NCBI GenBank assembly: GCA_017644185.1 | Contig: JAEPMA010000003.1 | Coordinates: 1 to 64,000, forward strand | DNA from: Rhodospirillales bacterium | GTDB lineage: Bacteria > Pseudomonadota > Alphaproteobacteria > Rhodospirillales > Casp-alpha2 | DNA length: 64,000 nucleotides | Direction: 5' to 3' | Part shown: positions 60,248-64,000 of the stretch, piece after piece | Layout: every line of letters begins with the position of its first letter | Position numbering within the stretch: the first letter of the stretch is position 1 | Notes under the pieces: generated by a model | Seen by the model: only the letters and a program-made list of their open reading frames with translations | What the model was told of the DNA's origin: nothing | The model's database searches: none | Position numbers and translations under genes: made by a program

Positions 60248-63200
60248 CTAGACCGCGCCCGCGCGGCCCAGACGCTGCAGGATCTCACGCGTCGAATTCA
60301 GGCGCGGCGTCCAAAGACCGCGATCCTGCGCTTCGATCAGGCGTTCGGCAATATCGCGAAGGGCATCGGGATTGACGTCCTCCAGAAAGCCCCGCACGTC
60401 TTCATCATCCAGATACGCCTGGAAAACGAGATCGAAGTGATGGTCTTTGACCGCCCCCGTGGTCGCGGCGAACGCGAACATGTAATCGACCGTCGCCGCC
60501 ATCTCGAAGGCACCCTTATAGCCGTGACGCTTGACCCCTTCGAACCACTTCGGATTGACGACCCGGGCGCGAACCACGCGAGCGATCTCGTCTTCCAAAG
60601 GACGGACGACGGGGCGCTCCGGTCTAGAATGATCGTTGTGATAAACCTTTGGTCGTTCACCCCGGTATTCGTTGACGGCGGCGGTCATGCCCCCTTCGAA
60701 TTGGTAATAGTCATCCGAGTCCAACAGATCGTGTTCTCTGTTGTCCTGGTTGTGGACGACGGCCTGCACCCGTTTCAAACGGTCGACGAACAGGTTGTGT
60801 TCGGCCGCGCCGTCCGAGCCGCCCCCGTAAGCGTACCCCCCCCACGCCACATAGGCGTTGGCGAGGTCGGATTCGGTCTGCCAGCCTTTTTCATCAATCA
60901 GAGCCTGCAACCCCGCGCCATAAGCACCGGGCTTCGAGCCAAAGACGCGGTAACCGGCGCGCCGTGCAGCGTCTTTCTTATCGGCGCCATTACCGACAAG
61001 ACGTTCGGTTTCGGAACGGACGCGGGATGCGATCGGGTTCATGTCCTCCGGCTCGTCCAGTTCGGCGACGGCGCGCACGGCGCTGTCGAACAAGTCGATC
61101 AACGCCGGGAAGGCGTCTCTGAAGAACCCGGAGATTCTGAGCGTCACATCGACGCGCGGCCGGTCGAGAATATCCAAAGGCAGCACTTCAAATCCGACGA
61201 CGCGCCTCGATGCGCCATCCCATCTCGGGCGCACGCCCATCAACGCCAACGCCTGAGCGATGTCGTCGCCGCCCGTCCGCATGTTCGACGTCCCCCACGC
61301 CGACAACGCCATCACCGACGGCCACTCGCCGTGATCCTGCATGTAGCGCTCGATCAAAAGAGCGGCCGACTTCCATCCCAGCGTCCATGCCGCCGGTGTC
61401 GGGACCGTGCGGGTGTCGACGGAATAGAAATTACGTCCCGTCGGAAGGACGTCCGGCCGCCCCCGCGTCGGCGCACCCGATGGGCCAGGATTGACGAACC
61501 TGCCGTCGAGCGCGGTGAGCATACCCTTGATCTCGGCCTCACCCGATGCCGCGACGCAGGGGCGCAGTTCGTCTTCCAACCACTTCATCACCGCCGCCGT
61601 CCGCGTCCGCTTCTGGTTGACCGCCAAGTCCCAACTTACGTGCGCGTGCGCAAGCATCTCCACACGCTCGACCGTATCGCCCGCCGACCGCCAGGGATCA
61701 TCGCTGAGCGCCATAAGCACAGGGGGTTTCTTACCGGTCCACTCGGCCGCCATATCGCAGTCGAGGGGATCGAAATCCAACCCGAAGTCCGCCGCAATTG
61801 CGCGGTGAAGGGAAGCGTCCGCACCCTCGCCCGAACCGCGCGGCACGCGCACCAACGCCACAAGGAGATCGGTCAGCAGTTTACCCGTCGGGCTTTCACC
61901 AAATACGTGAAGACCGTCCCTGATCTGCAGCTCTTTCAGTTCGCACAAGTAACCGTCGAGCTTGGCGAGCGCGTCTTCTTCCGATTCATCGATCGAAATC
62001 CCGATATCTTCGTCCAGACCCGTGGCGCGGCAGAGGGTCAGGATTTCCTCGGTCAGAACGCGGATGCGGCGCGGATCAACACCCGCGGCTTCGTAATATT
62101 CGTCGACGAGTTGTTCGAGATCTTTCAAGGGGCCGTAGCTCTCGGCGCGCGTTAGCGGCGGCGTCAGGTGATCGATGATCACCGCGCTCGTGCGCCGTTT
62201 GGCCTGCGTGCCCTCACCCGGGTCGTTGACGATGAAGGGATAGATATGCGGCATCGGCCCGAACACGGCTTCCGGGAAGCAATCTTCCGACAACGCCAAC
62301 GCCTTGCCGGGCAACCACTCCAGATTGCCATGTTTCCCCATATGGCAGACGGCGTCGGCGCGGAAGCCGCGCTCCAGCCAAGCATAGAACGCAAGATAAC
62401 CGTGCGGCGGCACCAATGCCGGGTCGTGATAACTTTGCACCGGGTCGATGTTGTAGCCACGCGCCGGTTGAAGGCCGATCACCACGTTTCCACAACGGTA
62501 AGCGGAGATCGCGAACGTGCCGCAGTCCACATCCCCTTCTTTATAAAAAGGATCGCTCTCAGGTGCGCCCCAGCGTTCCAGCACCTGTTCACGGACTTTC
62601 GCGGGCAATCCCCCAAACCAGATTTGATAATCCGCGAGCGACAGACTTTCCGTCACGGTCCGACCGGCGAGATTCTTGAAATCGTTGGTGGGCCCTTTTT
62701 TAAGGCGGTCGATGAGTTCGGCGCCATCGGCGGGCGCATCGATGATCCGGTAGCCCGCGTCCTTCATCGCCTTTAACACCCGAACCGAGCCCGCGGGGGT
62801 ATCGAGCCCGACCCCGTTGCCGAGCCGCGCGTCCTTGTTCGGATAGTTGGCGAGTACCAATGCGACGCGGCGTTCACCTACGGGGGTGTTCCCGAGCTTC
62901 GCCCAGTTCGCCGCCAATCGCGCGACGAAGTCGAGCCGGTCCGGCACCGGCTCATATGTCACGATATCGCTTTCCGTCGCCTCATCCCGGCGCGCCCTTC
63001 CCTTGAACGAGACGGCGCGGGTGAAGATGCGCCCGTCCACTTCTGGGAGTGCCACGTTCATGGCGATGTCGCGGGCGCTAAGGCCCTGCGTACCGCCTTC
63101 CCACCCCTCGCGATTGCCCCCTGAAAAAACGACCTGCAATACGGGGCAGCCGGGTTTATCGAGCGGGCCGGACGTGAAATCCTTGCCCGGCGCGGAGACC

Positions 63201-64000
63201 GCAAACCCGGTCGCGTTCAGCACCACTTGGGGTGCAGCGCCTTCGTAGAGGGTGGTGATCGTGTCGGCGGATACCGGGTCTTTCAGGCTTTGCGCGAAAA
63301 CCGGAAGCGGGTTGAGCCCGGCCATTTCAAGCGCCGCGATCATCCGGTCGACGGCGGCGAGATTCCCCGCTTGCACGAGGGCCCTGTAGAACACCAGCGA
63401 TGCCACGGGTCGGCCCTGTTTCCATTGCCGCCGCACGTCATCCATTGTCGGCGCTTCGATACCCGGCCAGTAAAGCCCGGCGCGTAAAAGCGTTGCCGGT
63501 TCCCGCCAGTCCGCATTGCGCCCCGTCAGCGTAGCCGCATATAACAGAAGGTTGCGGCTGTTTGCCGGGCCGCCATGAACGCCATACTGCCACAACCGGT
63601 ATTGCGCTTCGGCGTCGAGCGTCGAAAACCCGGCGAGTTCGGGATCCGGTTGATCGTCGCCGGGTAGAACGGCAAGCGCGATCCCGTTTGACCGGCACGT
63701 CTCGGCGATCTGCTCGATCCCGTAAGACCAGTATCCATAACCGCCGAGGATACGTATCACCACCAGCTTCGCATGACGCACGATCTCGTCGACGTAAAGG
63801 TCGACCGACATGTTATGACCGAGCTGCATCAAATTCGCGAGACGAAGCGTCGGCACCTCATAACCCGCATTGACGAGATCGCGCCGGGCATCTGCAAGCA
63901 GGGCCAGTTCCGTGTCGGCAGCGGAGAGATACACCACCTCACCCGGCGTCTGTCCGAGGTCGACAGCTTCTTCCCCGTCGGTGATCGCACCCGGCTGTGC
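60248..64000 (-). CDS. cobN: cobaltochelatase subunit CobN, 5' end outside window
   Basis: At least 1250 residues; the frame is open to the right edge and continues upstream (AQPGAITDGEEAVDLGQTPG), so only a few N-terminal residues seem missing. It is the large CobN/BchH/ChlH-type subunit: LVVIRILGGYGYWSYG near the start, VCHMGKHGNLEWLPGKALALS for substrate binding, and LSAWGTSNMRTGGDDIAQALALMG toward the end. With CobS and CobT it inserts cobalt late, into hydrogenobyrinic acid a,c-diamide. CobS and CobT are not in the window. It leads cobO-SYLF-cobQ. Confidence 0.95.
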   Translation of the reverse strand, partial: AQPGAITDGEEAVDLGQTPGEVVYLSAADTELALLADARRDLVNAGYEVPTLRLANLMQLGHNMSVDLYVDEIVRHAKLVVIRILGGYGYWSYGIEQIAETCRSNGIALAVLPGDDQPDPELAGFSTLDAEAQYRLWQYGVHGGPANSRNLLLYAATLTGRNADWREPATLLRAGLYWPGIEAPTMDDVRRQWKQGRPVASLVFYRALVQAGNLAAVDRMIAALEMAGLNPLPVFAQSLKDPVSADTITTLYEGAAPQVVLNATGFAVSAPGKDFTSGPLDKPGCPVLQVVFSGGNREGWEGGTQGLSARDIAMNVALPEVDGRIFTRAVSFKGRARRDEATESDIVTYEPVPDRLDFVARLAANWAKLGNTPVGERRVALVLANYPNKDARLGNGVGLDTPAGSVRVLKAMKDAGYRIIDAPADGAELIDRLKKGPTNDFKNLAGRTVTESLSLADYQIWFGGLPAKVREQVLERWGAPESDPFYKEGDVDCGTFAISAYRCGNVVIGLQPARGYNIDPVQSYHDPALVPPHGYLAFYAWLERGFRADAVCHMGKHGNLEWLPGKALALSEDCFPEAVFGPMPHIYPFIVNDPGEGTQAKRRTSAVIIDHLTPPLTRAESYGPLKDLEQLVDEYYEAAGVDPRRIRVLTEEILTLCRATGLDEDIGISIDESEEDALAKLDGYLCELKELQIRDGLHVFGESPTGKLLTDLLVALVRVPRGSGEGADASLHRAIAADFGLDFDPLDCDMAAEWTGKKPPVLMALSDDPWRSAGDTVERVEMLAHAHVSWDLAVNQKRTRTAAVMKWLEDELRPCVAASGEAEIKGMLTALDGRFVNPGPSGAPTRGRPDVLPTGRNFYSVDTRTVPTPAAWTLGWKSAALLIERYMQDHGEWPSVMALSAWGTSNMRTGGDDIAQALALMGVRPRWDGASRRVVGFEVLPLDILDRPRVDVTLRISGFFRDAFPALIDLFDSAVRAVAELDEPEDMNPIASRVRSETERLVGNGADKKDAARRAGYRVFGSKPGAYGAGLQALIDEKGWQTESDLANAYVAWGGYAYGGGSDGAAEHNLFVDRLKRVQAVVHNQDNREHDLLDSDDYYQFEGGMTAAVNEYRGERPKVYHNDHSRPERPVVRPLEDEIARVVRARVVNPKWFEGVKRHGYKGAFEMAATVDYMFAFAATTGAVKDHHFDLVFQAYLDDEDVRGFLEDVNPDALRDIAERLIEAQDRGLWTPRLNSTREILQRLGRAGAV

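Noticed and set aside
59636-62155. 839-codon plus-strand open frame opposite cobO and cobN
   Set aside because: Antisense to two well-conserved genes with full motif sets; no recognisable domain. A GC-rich antisense artefact.
1-64000. CRISPR arrays, insertion sequences, prophage genes
   Set aside because: No regularly spaced repeats, transposase, integrase or phage structural genes were seen on either strand.

Overview
The window is a GC-rich, tightly packed stretch of bacterial chromosome. It suggests a free-living alphaproteobacterium, probably of the Rhodospirillales type. Pointers are an MmcB-family protein, a PstA with the long periplasmic domain usual in alphaproteobacteria, a CbiG-CobJ fusion inside a large cobalamin cluster that ends in CobN, and GTG or TTG starts with ATGA-type overlaps between genes. 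No phage, transposon, CRISPR array or rRNA was found. This placement rests on gene content only.

Positions 1-8605 hold a glycerol-3-phosphate (or related polyol-phosphate) uptake and use operon on the minus strand: ugpC-ugpB-ugpA-ugpE-glpD-HAD phosphatase-EEP phosphoesterase, preceded by a DeoR/GlpR-type repressor. Two matching 16-bp inverted repeats sit over near-identical -10 elements in front of the regulator and in front of ugpC, so the repressor and the transport operon look co-regulated. Positions 8640-13262 hold a GT2-DedA-ArnT-like membrane glycosylation operon and a FetAB-type iron exporter.

Positions 13344-21268 are the phosphate-starvation locus: thioesterase-phoR, then pstS-pstC-pstA-pstB-phoU-phoB, with four Pho half-sites at exact 11-bp spacing before pstS. 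PhoR here has no membrane segment. Next come a ClC-type channel with CBS domains, a PcrA/UvrD helicase, PrmA, a small membrane protein and a photolyase.

Positions 28284-42511 are mixed metabolism: a small lipoprotein, a NIPSNAP protein, a 2-hydroxyacid dehydrogenase, a GNAT-nitrilase fusion, pirin, a FecR-domain protein, a divergent pair of TPR-fused enzymes (a 2OG-oxygenase-like protein and a SAM methyltransferase), YjbQ, MmcB, a GntR/PhyH/SAF-dehydrogenase operon, a DapA-like aldolase, a YgjP-like metallopeptidase and YcgN.

Positions 42525-64000 are a nearly complete cobalamin pathway split over several transcription units. CbiX-CobH-CobL-CobI-CbiG/CobJ-CobM run on the minus strand with a CigR-like secreted protein and an HdrD/GlpC-like Fe-S protein. 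CbiD-CobK and CbiB are on the plus strand. CobB follows an SCO protein, and CobN-CobO-SYLF lipoprotein-CobQ fill the right end. The cluster mixes markers of early cobalt insertion (CbiX, CbiG, CbiD) with the late cobalt chelatase subunit CobN. A 373-bp gap at 57021-57393 holds a REP-like double hairpin, an odd tRNA-like gene with an over-long anticodon region, and two adjacent perfect DnaA boxes.
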